Assembly: GCA_029531795.1 (NCBI GenBank)
Contig: JAPEIS010000007.1
Location: forward strand, 2,170,001-2,234,000
From: Sclerotinia nivalis
Lineage: Eukaryota > Ascomycota > Leotiomycetes > Helotiales > Sclerotiniaceae
Direction: 5' to 3'
Length of the DNA stretch: 64,000 nt
Shown here: piece after piece, positions 10,875 through 22,657 of the stretch
How the letters are laid out: each line of letters begins with the position of its first letter
Position numbering within the stretch: the stretch's first letter is position 1
Position numbers and translations under genes: made by a program
Notes under the pieces: generated by a model
What the model was told of the DNA's origin: nothing
What the model saw: only the letters and a program-made list of their open reading frames with translations
Database searches by the model: none

Positions 10875-13022
10875 CTATAGAGCAGAATGTGGTGCTACGT
10901 GAGCTGTGGTTGGAGTTTCGTTGTAATCTAAATCCCCCGCTCCGGTTGCTAGCCGAATGCCATTTGTTCGACCCGCACCGCCATCGAAAATAAATGGTCC
11001 AACATCATTCCTGGGTGTCATCGGTCCTTCGCCAGTAAGGGGATCTGTTAGTGCGGGGTGCATCCCATTAGGACTTGGCGAGCCACGGATGTGCTCGACA
11101 CGCGAAGACGAGCTAGCTAAGGCATTAGGAACTGGTTTTCTTGCAATTATATCGACCGGTGACACTGTAGAGCTATTGTTGATCTGAGGAATCGATGTGG
11201 CTGAAGTTGAACTGGCCGCTGAATCGCTTACGTGGAGATATGCCATATCTTCGAGTCCAATTTCATGGGCGTGAGCACTTGTACTGGAATCGTCACTAAT
11301 ATCAAGATCATCATCGGCCTGATGCATATTCAGAGGTTCAAAGGTCTCCTGCTCTGGTAGAATTGGAGCTGCTGTGGGACTACTCGTTTGTGGAATAGCT
11401 TCCTCAGCTACGGCCTCGGTATCATGAGGCGTTGTTGTATCTGCTGCAGGTGTTGATATTTCTTCCGGCTCTGCTTCAGATGCCGCCAATTCCTCCCAAT
11501 CCACATCTGGCTCATCAAGCTCTGCCTCGAGATCTGCGACTGTACGGCAATTTGGACATATAAAATGAGGCCAAGTAGGACCGTTAATGACAACTCGGAT
11601 ACATTTGTAATGCCATGTATGAGAACATGGTGCGACGAACAAAGATTGACAAGGCTTTTGTGTGTTAGTTAAAGGCTATCAAGTAATGAGTGCGATTTCT
11701 TGACTTACAGCTATAGGTCCAAGACAAATCGAGCAATCTTGCGAGGAATTACTCGAGCCACCGGCGGCTTGTTTCTTTAAATTGTTGTTGAGCTCGCGTA
11801 AACGCTTATGAGATTGTACACTGGATAGGGCGTTAGCAAATACATCAGTTTCATCATCAGAATAGAATACATACTTGAAACTGCTCGGACCAGTTTGCCA
11901 TCCCTTATTGAGCTCCACTCGTATTTTAACACACCTGAATATCATTTCCTCACCACCTTTGAAATCTATTCCCAATTGAACTATATCACCATCATTTACT
12001 GGATATGGTCTCGATTCCGTTCCAGGAGAACTTAATCGTATGTGATTGAGAAATGTGCCTGATGAACTTTTCACATCCTTGATAAACCAGCGGCCTCCGG
12101 TACACCAAAATTCACAATGACGTCTGCTAACGACCTTTGACTTGAATCCAACTGGTGCAAATGATGGCACATTCGTAGCATGAGGTGGTTGATTATCTCG
12201 TTCGGAATATCGACCAACTTTTATGACTTCTTTACCCGTCGGCAGTGTTCGACTCATGGTACCAAACACGAGGGATGGGCGATGAGCTCGAGGATCTTGA
12301 TGCGGAGAAAAACGAATTGATGGTAGTTGATGTGACATGGTGCCCCCTGTAGCTGCAGGACCATTTTCTCCCAGACCATTGAGTAGAGGCATATCTGCTG
12401 CTCCTCCGGTTCCTGCAGATCGAGTCCTTGCCATCGACGCCGCAAGATCCGAGGTTATCGCAGATGAATCGTTGGCCGATAAGACGGCTGAAGAGGACGC
12501 AGTCGCAGTAGGTTGTGGTTGAGTTGCGATTCTTGACACTCCGCTGTGACCTCCTACTGTCGGTAACCACCCACTCGTAGAACCTAGATTTTCCTGATTA
12601 TTCGTTCCTCCAGATGTCAAATCAAGTGTCGTTGTGGATCTTTGTGCAGTTGGTGAAGTTTGTCGAGGAAGACTTTCGGTTGCAGGAATCGCAGGCGAGG
12701 CTGCAGCAGAGGCGTTAGAGGGTGCAGTCGCTGACGTGGGGGATGAAGGATAAGATGTAGTGCGTGAGATTGTGGGCCGTGAATTTTGATTATTTGTCGA
12801 AGAATTGTGATTGTGATTCTCCCTTGATAATATGTGATTTTGTGTGTAACTTCGTAAATAACTTAAACCCCTTAGACGACCTCTAGATGATGTGGGTGAT
12901 GATGGGGAAGCTGGTTGTGGGGAGATAGGTGAGACTGGTTGCGCAGAAGATGTTCGTTCTCGTACAATGGATGTTATTGAAGTAGTGGGATTCCAGGGCG
13001 AACTGGGCACCGATGAATACAT
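10875..13022 (-). CDS. DMA1: Dma1/CHFR-type FHA-RING E3 ubiquitin ligase
   Basis: Three exons on the minus strand: 13022-11875, 11820-11709 and 11654-10875, giving 679 aa. The intron at 11821-11874 (54 nt, GTATGT...TGCTAAC...CAG) is a multiple of three without a stop. The intron at 11655-11708 (GTAAGT...CTAAC...AAAG) splits the RING so that CSICLGPIA joins PCQSLFVAPCSHTWHYKC. Residues 1 to about 240 are Ser/Thr/Pro-rich and disordered. About 250-375 is an FHA domain with GRYSERD, VSRRHCEFWC and SSGTFLNHIRL, which binds phosphothreonine. About 413-453 is the RING (CSIC, CSHTWHYKC, CPNC). An acidic Ser-rich tail follows. The family acts in spindle-position and septation checkpoints. The domain order and RING spacing fit fungal Dma proteins well; the symbol is by homology. 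Confidence 0.9.
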
Positions 13023-14839
13023 GGGGAGAATTTTTGATTAAAAAGAACGAGGAAAAGTAATCCTCGACTTTTTTTTAGAGTTAATTGGTGAAAGAGATGA
13101 TAAATATAGAATGAATGATATAATTATAGATTTTGAGAATCAAAGTAACAAAGGATGATCTCGTTCTCAACCAGGAAATCAAGTGATAAAATAAGAGAAA
13201 ACCCTTGAATGAACTTGAAAGGGTATGTATGTAGGAGATATGTATGGGGGTATGATATGAGATGTTATGTACCCGGTAATTTGCACTTCTTCGTAGGTAA
13301 TAAGTCAAAGTGTTGATTGATTAATTGATCGATTGATTGGATCCGTTTCTGTGGCTTGTCGTGCTTGTCGTGCTTGTGTTAACTTGAGATAGTGCGGCAC
13401 TTGGATACTTGGATGCTTGGATCGAGTTGAAGAAATTCTAGAAGGGAGAATTCTATGGGAGTTAAATAGACAATCCTTCTTGTTGTTTGTTGGAATTCGA
13501 AAGAATTTGAATGGGGTATGCGGTGTGTAATGTTAAAACATTTACGGCAGTAGATATGAAATAGAAATAAAGTACTCGTAGGTATCCAATGCAAGAAGTT
13601 CTAAGAATGGGGAATAAGCCATAAAAGAAAGATATCTTTAAATTTTGGTTGTCGTTGTTATGGAGGATTCCAAGTTGGTATGGTAGTATTTAATATGTTG
13701 TTGCTTCTAGTCGTCTCTAGATGATATTTGTAGAATCTTAGAATACGGAGTAGTACAAGATTATAATAATAAATCCCAGATAATAAATAAATAATAGTAT
13801 TGTAAATGACAAGATGGAGAAGATGAAAGAAAAAATTAAGATCAGAATCAATATGGGTCAAGAAAAAAGGTCAAATAATCAGCTCATTATATTCAAAATC
13901 CAATAATCCAATAATCCAATAATCCAAATCATTCAGATCATTCAGATCATTCCATCAACACAAAATGATACGAAAGTACCCTTTGTACATGCCCCATTAG
14001 ATACATACCCACCCAGTGTGCAATCAGTTTGAATGGCACGAGAGCATTTAAAAAATGGCCGGAAACAGGGGGCTAGATTCGATAACAAAATGTTCCATCC
14101 CAATAGCCATGTTTTTGCCACGGTGATATTCTGGGTTAACATTAAATAAGATCTCTTGAGAATAAATGTTATATACTTGTAAGATCTTATATTTTGAAGA
14201 AATTGTACAAGGCAGATATATATATATATACATATATATATGTGGTACTTAAAAATCATACGATGACATATACATCTATCTATCTACCTTGAGTATTGAT
14301 TGTATATCTATCTAAAAACTAAAAGTACCAAAGTTGAACAATCTCTTCCTCTCTCAAATAATTATTGCCGCCACAATAGATGTAAAATGCTTTGACCGTT
14401 GAATGGCATGGTTTGTCCTGGTCAGTCAATACTCCTAGTTAAAGTCCTGGTCGGTGAACCACAACCCTCCATCAAAATCCAAAAAAAGCGGGAAATAATG
14501 TGGCACGTGAGGATGCTGAATAACGGCGCAGTCATGTCGCAGAAAAAGCTGGAATGATTGGAATGTTCCCCCTGTACGCTGTTGCCCTGCACGCTGTTAC
14601 CCTGCATAACTAACTACGGAGTAAAATAATGTCTAGACCGATAAAAGTTGATGTAAGCAATTACCTAAGGCTGAACGCCCCCCGCGCTATCACTTCACTT
14701 TGTATGAATCGGCAATTGCCGAACTCAAGTTTTTTTCGATATCGCTTATCAACGATAGTAACCACTACGGAACTTTCGCGGCGAGGAGGTCGATTTTTAT
14801 CTCTTAACTTATTACAATTACAACCAGCAACCATTCATT
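13023..14839. other. 1.8-kb divergent intergenic region with simple repeats
   Basis: Lies between the divergent DMA1-like and MPP-alpha genes and holds no convincing coding frame. It contains short tandem runs: AATCCAAT units at about 13896-13925, ATCATTCAG units at about 13927-13955, a TA tract at 14217-14243, and about 2.5 copies of a 15-bp unit (CCCTGYACGCTGTTR) at about 14568-14606. Both promoters and a long 5' UTR for the FHA-RING gene are expected here. Confidence 0.5.
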
Positions 14840-16629
14840 ATGTTAAGAAATCCTTCGACGAGGTTTCTTAGGAGAGCCCTCTCAACACAAAGAACCATAC
14901 CCAATGTTTTACCTGCTTTACGTTCAAGAAGTTTGGCTACAGTAGTGGAGCCTATACAAAAGGTACATGTTGTGAAGATAGACAATCCAACTCCCTAACA
15001 TGACTAACGTGAATATAGGATCCTGCCGAGTTAGATCAAATTACTACCCTTCCCAATGGAGTTCGAGTCGCAACTGAAGCATTACCTGGTCATTTTTCCG
15101 GCATTGGGGTATACATTGATGCAGGGTCCAGATACGAAAATGAAGATCTGAGAGGAGTCAGTCATATAATGGATAGATTGGCATTCAAGTCCACTTCGAA
15201 ACGATCAAGCGATGAGATGTTAGAATCGATAGAATCTTTGGGAGGAAATATACAATGCGCCTCATCCAGAGAATCTCTGATGTATCAATCTGCCACATTT
15301 AATTCCGCAGTACCAACTACTGTCGCCTTACTTGCCGAGACCATACGCAATCCTTTAATCACCGAAGAAGAAGTCGAGCAACAGTTAGAAACCGCTGCTT
15401 ATGAGATTGGTGAAATTTGGTCAAAGCCAGAGTTAATTCTCCCGGAAATCGTACATATGGCTGCGTACAAGGGCAATACTCTTGGAAATCCTCTACTGTG
15501 TCCGAAAGAGCGACTTTCAGAGATTAACGGCAATACTATACAAGCATACCGGGATACTTTTTACAGGCCTGAAAGAATGGTAGTTGCATTTGCGGGTGTA
15601 CAGCATGACGAAGCAGTAAAGCTTGCCGAACAACATTTTGGGGATATGCCAAAATCAGCTCCCGTCTTGTCACAAACCGGATCGGAAACATCTCTCGACT
15701 CATCATCAAGTGAAACCAGCAGCAATAGCTCAATATCATCCTCTTCCTCTTCACCACCACCACCATCACCTACACAAAAGCCATCCACCTTAATATCACG
15801 TATCCCATTCTTCAAGAACATCTCCACTTCCGCACCCAAGAACGCCTCCGTTCGAAATGGCTTTGTAAACCCCCTTGACCTCAACAACCCCTCACATTAT
15901 ACAGGTGGATTCCTCTCACTTCCTTCTCTCCCACCACCAATGAACCCCTCAATCCCCGCGCTGAGCCATATCCACATCGCTTTTGAAGCTCTTCCTATCT
16001 CCTCGCCAGATATCTACGCCCTTGCCACTCTCCAAACCCTCCTTGGCGGAGGTGGATCATTCTCTGCCGGTGGCCCTGGAAAAGGCATGTATTCGCGCCT
16101 TTACACCAACGTCCTCAATCAACACGGTTGGGTTGAATCCTGCATAGCATTCAACCATTCCTATACCGATTCTGGACTCTTTGGAATTTCCTCATCATGT
16201 TCCCCTGGCTACGTCAAAAATATGCTCGATGTCATGTGCCGCGAACTCCAAAGCCTCACTCTCGATACCGGATTCAATGCATTGCAAACCGCAGAAGTCA
16301 ACCGTGCGAAGAATCAGCTGAGATCTAGTTTATTGATGAACTTGGAGTCAAGAATGGTAGAATTAGAGGATTTAGGAAGACAAGTACAAGTACATGGAAG
16401 AAAAGTGGGGGTGAGAGAAATGTGTAAGAAAATTGAAGAGTTAACAGTCAAAGATTTAAGAAGGGTAGCTGCACAGGTCTTCGGAGGCTTGGTGAACAAT
16501 GCAGGACAAGGAAGTGGTAGTCCCACAGTGGTTTTACAAGAAGGTGAAGAGGAAGGAAGAGTATACAAAAATTTCAGTTGGGATGATATTCAAGATCGAA
16601 TTCACGGGTGGAAATTAGGGAGATGGTAA
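14840..16629 (+). CDS. MAS2: Mitochondrial processing peptidase alpha subunit
   Basis: Two exons, 14840-14962 and 15019-16629, give 577 aa. The 56-nt intron has GTACAT, a CTAAC branch-like site and ATAG. The start MLRNPSTRFLRRALST is a typical Arg/Ser mitochondrial presequence and lies just upstream of the conserved LPNGVRVATE. The alpha subunit recognises presequences in the matrix together with catalytic beta-MPP. As expected for alpha, the zinc motif HxxEH is absent; the equivalent place reads SHIMDRLAFKST at about residue 89. The glycine-rich substrate loop is present at about 384-404 (LLGGGGSFSAGGPGKGMYSR). A Ser/Pro-rich insert at about residues 258-295 lies between the two peptidase-like halves. 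Coding-strand composition changes from C-rich to purine-rich near 16300. Confidence 0.95.
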
Positions 16630-18300
16630 AAAAGATTCTATCGTATGTATTGATGGAGAATAGGATCTCTAATGTAAGTTGAATCTTTGTATGATATTTA
16701 TGGATGATGTGATAAATGTATAAAATACGTGTGAAGCATATATGGCGTTTTCTGATTCCTTGGAAGAAGGGGGAAAGAGGGGAGGGTTTGACACCAGAAA
16801 TTAAAAAGCTCTTGATACTTATCTATCTATTATAAGAAAGTTGAGTTATTGAAGCCAAATACATAGCTAGTTCATAAATCAATAGATCATATGATCCTTC
16901 GTAGTTAAATATAAGAAAAAAGCTTCGTTCTTTCTTGCTTAAATAATCAATCATTTTCTATTAATCTTTTTGTATATCTATTATATACAATCCAAATCCA
17001 TTATTAATTCTATTAATTATACTATTTGAAGTCTTTATAATATAATCTATTCAATTCTTATTCCCATTCCCCCTCGCAGCGTGCAATCGGGACGCACGTA
17101 TCTCGACCTACCTCTTTCACAATATCCTATACTCCGTATATATATGTCAGATACTCATCAGAGATAGACACAGCAACAGAGAAGAAAGATACGCATTGTA
17201 GAAATAGAAATACACCTATCTACTTATCTTTGTATAATAATGAAAAGATGTGTCAGTTCTTCTTCAATTTAATTGTCTTTTCAACTCATTTGATTTAGCT
17301 GAAAAGTTAGAAGATGGGAAGTTTATTTCTTCTTCTTGGTATTCTTTGTATATATATGAGTTTGGGTTTGAGTTAGGGCTAGGGCTAGGGTTGAGATTGA
17401 GGTTGAGATTGAGGTTGAGATTGAGGTTGAGATTGAGATTGAGATTGAATTATATATTATAGAATTTGAGAGGGAGTGTAAATGTTTTAATATTAATTAG
17501 ATACCAGGTAGTTTGGGTTAATATTTACTAGATGTAGTATATATAGTACGTTTCGATTATCAAATACAGAGGAGTATTGATTCGGTACCGTCTATCACAA
17601 GAAATATATAGCAGGGATTTCTCGCTTATGTATCTCATCGCCCGATTTCTAAAATGTTAATTTATCTAATCCGCAGGTTGAAGTTATTGAGATGGATAAT
17701 TATGGTGTTGTTTTTGCTATTCATGAGGAAATAATATTTCGGGCTGGGTTAGCTTATGAAAATAAGCTGATATTTTGTATGTATCGGTGATTCGAGGAGA
17801 GGGAAGTCTGAGATTGGGATTATGTGGAATGTGGATGTTTGTAGAGCTGACGATGCACGTGTACACTCTGTGTTGTTTTAGACGAAGATAGATAGATATT
17901 TTCTTGTATAGTTGAGGAGAATTCTTCTGTGTACCTAGAAGGTACCTAAATTCATAGTATTCTCCGTCTACGAGATTAGGAGTATCTCGTTAGCGAATGA
18001 GACGATGGAAAGGGTAGAGCCTCGGTTTCTGAAGATGTCACGTTCTTTTTTATGATGTTGTGCTTTTTTATATATAAGGATATATACACATTGGGTCTCC
18101 TACTCCCCATCAATCAACTTTAATTCACATCGCTCGAATTAGTTTTTAAATATTTGTTAATAATAGCTTACAAAGATGAGAATTGCAATAGCTATAGAGC
18201 CGACTTGTTGTATGGTCAATGACTTTGGGATATAAGAATACTTTAACTACCCGGAATTATCTCTTCATCATGGATATTTAGGCGACTTATAAACCTCGCG
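16630..18300. other. AT-rich intergenic region
   Basis: No gene recognised over about 1.7 kb. It is AT-rich with several TATATA runs and includes the repeat tract given separately. A 70-codon open frame here is only the translation of that repeat. Confidence 0.5.
17359..17449. repeat. Telomere-like/TTGAGR tandem repeat
   Basis: Degenerate TTAGGG/CTAGGG units at 17361-17390 pass into about five copies of a 12-bp TTGAGATTGAGG-type unit. It is a local minisatellite, and its internal position argues against an active telomere. Confidence 0.75.
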
Positions 18301-18334
18301 AATTTAAAGAGGTGAACGAAACAGGTTTCATAGA

Positions 18335-18857
18335 TGATGATGATGATGATGATGATAGTATTTTACGTCCAGGGGGCCTTGTATATAAGGCCCCAACCTC
18401 CCGAAGGGTATAGGGACAGGCTAATCTAAGGAATTATATACAATCAAGGATTAAAGTCCATTTCCACCAATCAGTTTCCATATATTCTCTCCTTCCTGTG
18501 AAACCTAAGAAAAGCCATTCGGTCGCATTTAAGCGGATGCCGCCAATAGGCGCTCGTCAATCAGATCTTCCTCGCCGGTTAGGTCGATCTGTGGAGGTGA
18601 ATGCCTCGATCGAGCCTAGTTTGAAGGACTAGGCTTGATCAGGCTTGGTTTTAAAGCCCGAAAGGGCATGATTGTATGATCCAGGCCACCAAAGTAGGGA
18701 TCGAATTGAGGCTTAAAGCTCCGAGGAGCAGAGTTCGTAGATCATAGCCGCATTTGGTACTAGCGGAGAACGAATTGAGGTTGAAGGCTCCGAGGAGCGG
18801 CGAATTGGATTGCTCCTTAGGAGTGTGGCTTCGGGTTCTTGCCGGAAAGGGTCACTA
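18335..18857 (-). mobile_element. LINE-like 3' fragment C with (ATC)n tail
   Basis: A 523-bp insertion in the ABC pseudogene. Read on the minus strand it ends with a perfect hairpin (GGGGCCTT/AAGGCCCC), then CCTGGACGTAAAATA and an (ATC)n run, as at the 3' end of a non-LTR retrotransposon. Flanks carry a 10-nt direct repeat GTTTCATAGA (18325-18334 and 18858-18867), a plausible TSD. Upstream of the tail, a minus-strand frame ends LTGEEDLIDERLLAASA before its stop, possibly the end of a LINE ORF, but the rest is decayed. 5'-truncated. The clade is not assigned. Confidence 0.65.
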
Positions 18858-19132
18858 GTTTCATAGACAATAATAGCATTGGACTTTTCAACAAGCTTTC
18901 TTGTAAAGCAACATTCATCTTCACTCTTCTATTCGAAGAAACAATCTTTTCAATTGCACCGTCAGTTCTGTTAATGATTTTGATACCTCAACAATTCTGT
19001 ACTTATGGAAAATCGCATCGAAAGGCGACGAGTAGCCATCTATCTTCTGTCTTCTCACAACGAAGAATGTAAGTTTTACACCCTATGATCAATATCTTAT
19101 GCTGACGAAATGTATTTTCCTCAATGTTTTTC

Positions 19133-20214
19133 GATTGATTGATTGATTTAACGTCCACACTGAGTCTAAGACTATCTAGGACGGCTAGGGGCTCTATAAG
19201 CTCCTAGTTGATGCTATAGGGAGTTGTATACTAGCTAACATACAGTTTGTATAGTTTGGATTTCTTTTCAACCCTTGAAATGTTGATTGAGGACAAGTGA
19301 AAACTAATACTGGAGAACAAAGCCCGATATCTTCATCCTCTAAGACCTTTCCTTCCTCGCTCTCCCCCTACCCTTTGCTAATTAAAGCATCCTACTGATA
19401 TAATCTTTTTCTTCGATTCAATCTGCTATTCCGATATTACTTCCTACAAAAATCAAGAGTCATCTTTGTCAAAATTACCTCTAGCATAACAAAAGAGTTT
19501 TTATACTAATGAAAAGCAACTGGAAGGCACCACTCTCCTTAACTTGAACTCATTCATTAACTCCTTTGCATATCTTTCTAAATGTGATAATCTCCAGCTT
19601 TGTTTGAATATAAATAATCGAAACTGTTGAATGGAATATCGGTTATTTGAATATAATGATAATAAAGCATGACCTTAACCCTACCCACACACACACAAAA
19701 AATATTTTCGTAAAATCGAGGAAAAGACGTAATATCGTATCGATGCCCAAAGTATAGCATTAATTGATAAATGATGATATTCTTTGTTTCATGATAATCG
19801 TAATATTAAAATGAATGTGTTTTCGATAATCGATTATCGAAAAAAGATATAAAATGCGAATAAAACAATAGCAAATTCCATATCGAAAAAACCCTTCTGG
19901 AATAAAAGGGACTTACTAAGCATATCATACCTCATATTGAAGTAATAATCGATGGCAGATGTTGAATCTAACCAGGGCTTCTGTAGCCATCGTCTGTATT
20001 TTGGGTTGATATTCGTTCATCCTTTCGAAGATATTGATGCTATAAAATCGTAATAACCCCTCCATCGTGAATATCGTAATCAGAAAACCCTCTCTCTCTC
20101 TTCCAATGTATCCGATTCCATCAAATGATTCAATCTTAGCTCTGCAGACTCTTAATAAAAAGCTGGAGGTTCGTAGAGGGCACCACGTACAGGTGTTGAG
20201 TCTTCGCCCTCCCT
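19133..20214 (-). mobile_element. LINE-like insertion D with (AATC)n tail
   Basis: A 1082-bp insertion bounded by an exact 18-nt direct repeat TTTTCCTCAATGTTTTTC (19115-19132 and 20215-20232), which I take as the TSD. On the minus strand it ends GTGTGGACGTTAAATCAATC followed by AATC units, a LINE-type 3' end. A 99-codon minus-strand open frame (19925-20224) covers its 5' part, but I do not recognise it. Whether it is a truncated LINE or a short nonautonomous element is open. It lies inside the 5' half of the ABC pseudogene. Confidence 0.7.
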
Positions 20215-22657
20215 TTTTCCTCAATGTTTTTCTTCATTATTCTTCAATTCGTCAATTTTGTTGAAATATACCACTCATCTCTTTAAACTCGTGCCTCGCT
20301 AGGCGCTGCGCTGCTCGTATTGATAGCTACAGTGAGAGGATATCCGAGCAAGTTCAATAATTAATGCATTTTTTTCTCTTCACCTTGTCCCTTGATGCCG
20401 CACAACTACGAACTGATGCCTTCGTGAAGATAATCTACCAGGTCATGGAATTGCATCTTTTATATATTCTGGGTCTTAAACTTCTGGTTCTTATTTTTGG
20501 AGCTATATGAAAAACGAGGATTCTTTTCCCTTTATATGTTTATCTTTCTCCTGAGTGGACTATTTTCCAGAGACCTGTTTTGATGGTTGAATCCGCTTTC
20601 TAAATAGGGGTTCAGAGAGGTGGCTAATGGTGAGGATTTGTTTACGGCGGATGGAGATTTGTTTTCGGAAGCTTGTGCAAACGGGTTCACCAAGCAGAGG
20701 GGAAATCCTATGACATCTAATTTTTTCGATCCCTCCTTTCACAAAAACTAGTACACAGTACAGGTACAGAATACACTCAAAAGCACACTCTAGTCACGGT
20801 TATGCTACGAGCAATGTTGGAACCATTTACAGCACCAATTCTATCATGTCTAGCATTAACATTCTTCTGCTTTATGCAACCACTTTTCATCAACACAATC
20901 ATCTCTCATAAGCAATCCCGACCCCGAATCCACAACCAACAAAGGCTGGTGTCTAATAGCCGCCTCTTGACTCGTGTACATCGGTTTAGGCCTTACAGCA
21001 GGTGCATTTAGCACAAAGTAGACTGTATAAAAACAATAGTCAGAGACCACTTTAACTATAATTGTCAGCCCCATCGACAGTGGCAATTCCAGTCTCCTCA
21101 AAGTTTTTCTAGGAGAAACTCCTTCCTCGAAAGGAAATATCCATATTGACAGCGCATTTGTCGATCAAATCCCTTGGATCTAGAATTGCAGTATCAGGGA
21201 TGGCATTAACGAAACGAAGGAATATGAACCTGCGTGATATCGAAAAATTCTCCATGTTTGTGCTTTAGAGACACATATTGACGGAATGATATAAGGTGAC
21301 GATACGATAGCTGGATTCCCGGCAGCGGTGGTCGAAGATTGAGGGTTTTATGTCGATTCTAGTTATTTGCTAACTACTTATACAATTAAAACTAACGTGA
21401 ACAGGCGATTTTTCGAGCAGTTTACTCCCATTATCAAATTTTGATACTAGATGATGTCTTCGGTGGTCTAGATACCATAAGCGAAGAACACATTTTCACT
21501 CGCTTACTCGGTAAGAACGGATTAGTTCGTCGGTTAGCCACAATTACTATACTGGTGACCCATGCAGCACATCGTTTATACTATGCGCATCATATTGTTG
21601 ATCTAATCTATTGCATCCAAGTGTAGCTAATACTAGTCATCGGCCTATTAGTCACCGCGCTAGCAGCCCTTTGGTAGCGTTCATTGTGAAATTAAGATAT
21701 GCAGCCGATGCGAATTTATAGGATTAGCACTTTGTGAATATTATGGGATTTAACATGACGCTTTCAGCGGTGATTATACATTGGATGACTACAGAAACGA
21801 GTTTTGGTGCTGTGGATAGGGTAAAATTGTTTGTGAGTAGTACTTTAGTGAGAATCGGGAAGAGGGTAGGGAGATGTACCTGCGGATTGCCCATCCAGAA
21901 GAGAGATTCGGGTGGAGGATATTGAGGCTTCATACGGGAGGGATCGGGGACCTGTCTCTCAGGAATATTAATCTTGATATTGGTGCTGATCAACACATCG
22001 GTATTTGTAGAGATTCTAAAGCGGGTTAAATCGACGTTTGTGGCGCTTCTTTTTGATATGCTTGAAGTTAATCAAGGGTCAATAATGATCGATGTTATAA
22101 ACCTCCTAACTATTCCTGGCAAAATGCTTCAAGAGCGTATGTCGTTATACCACAAGAACTCATCTTTATAAAAGGTACCATACACCAGAATCTTGATTCT
22201 TTTTCCCGTCAAAGAGGTGATATAGCAGCCATCTCAATCCTCACAAAAGTCGGCCTTTTTCCCTGGTCGCCCAAGCCGGTGGTCTTCCCATCTCCATTAA
22301 AACCAGTAATCTCCTCTATCAAGGCCAACGTCAATTTTTCTGTTTAGTGCCCGCTATGCTTCAATATCAATATACAGAAACATGAACACAAACATGAAGT
22401 CGTTCTACAATTCCCATCATGGATGAATTTAGCGCAAGTGTAGGTATGAAACGGAGAAAATGACACAAGGGATTATCAGAGAGGAGTTTGGGGACGGTAT
22501 CGATTGTAAAATTATTGCTATAGCGCATAGATTGTGGATGATTAGGGAGTTTGAGAGGACTGTGGTGGAGTACGGGAAGCTGGATGAGTTGACTGGGATA
22601 AAGGGGGTGTTTAAGGGGGTTGAAGGGGGACTTTGGAGAGGGGTGGAGGACAGGTAA

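Larger units (their letters stand above)
18301..22657 (+). pseudogene. Decayed ABCC-type multidrug ABC transporter
   Basis: Plus-strand fragments in several frames follow the order of a fungal ABCC/MRP transporter: the N-terminus FIFTLLFEETIFSIAPS at about 18868-19075; the lead-in to TMD1 (LSPEWTIFQRPVLMVESAF) near 20550; the start of TMD1 at 20802; NBD1 from 21060 to 21625; a remnant of the end of TMD2 (LGFN-like MGFNMTLSAV, then TTETSFGAVDRVK) at 21640-21850; and NBD2 to 22657 (MTQGIIREEFGD, then IIAIAHRL). The Walker A of NBD1 reads SPIDSGNSSLL, with the lysine lost. Walker B ILILDDVFGGLD is intact. The NBD2 Walker A is unrecognisable (EILKRVKST). Most of TMD2, normally between the two NBDs, is missing. 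Two LINE-like insertions (18335-18857 and 19133-20214) interrupt the 5' half. Stops and frameshifts are many, so it cannot be functional. Confidence 0.85.

Noticed and set aside
17250..17462. 70-codon ORF rich in Leu-Arg
   Set aside because: It is only the translation of the TTGAGR minisatellite.
19925..20224. 99-codon minus-strand ORF as a host gene
   Set aside because: It lies wholly within the TSD-bounded insertion D except for its first bases, so it belongs to the element.
18301..22657. Active ABC transporter of a secondary-metabolite cluster
   Set aside because: Both nucleotide sites are damaged, TMD2 is deleted, and no PKS, NRPS, terpene or tailoring gene is nearby.
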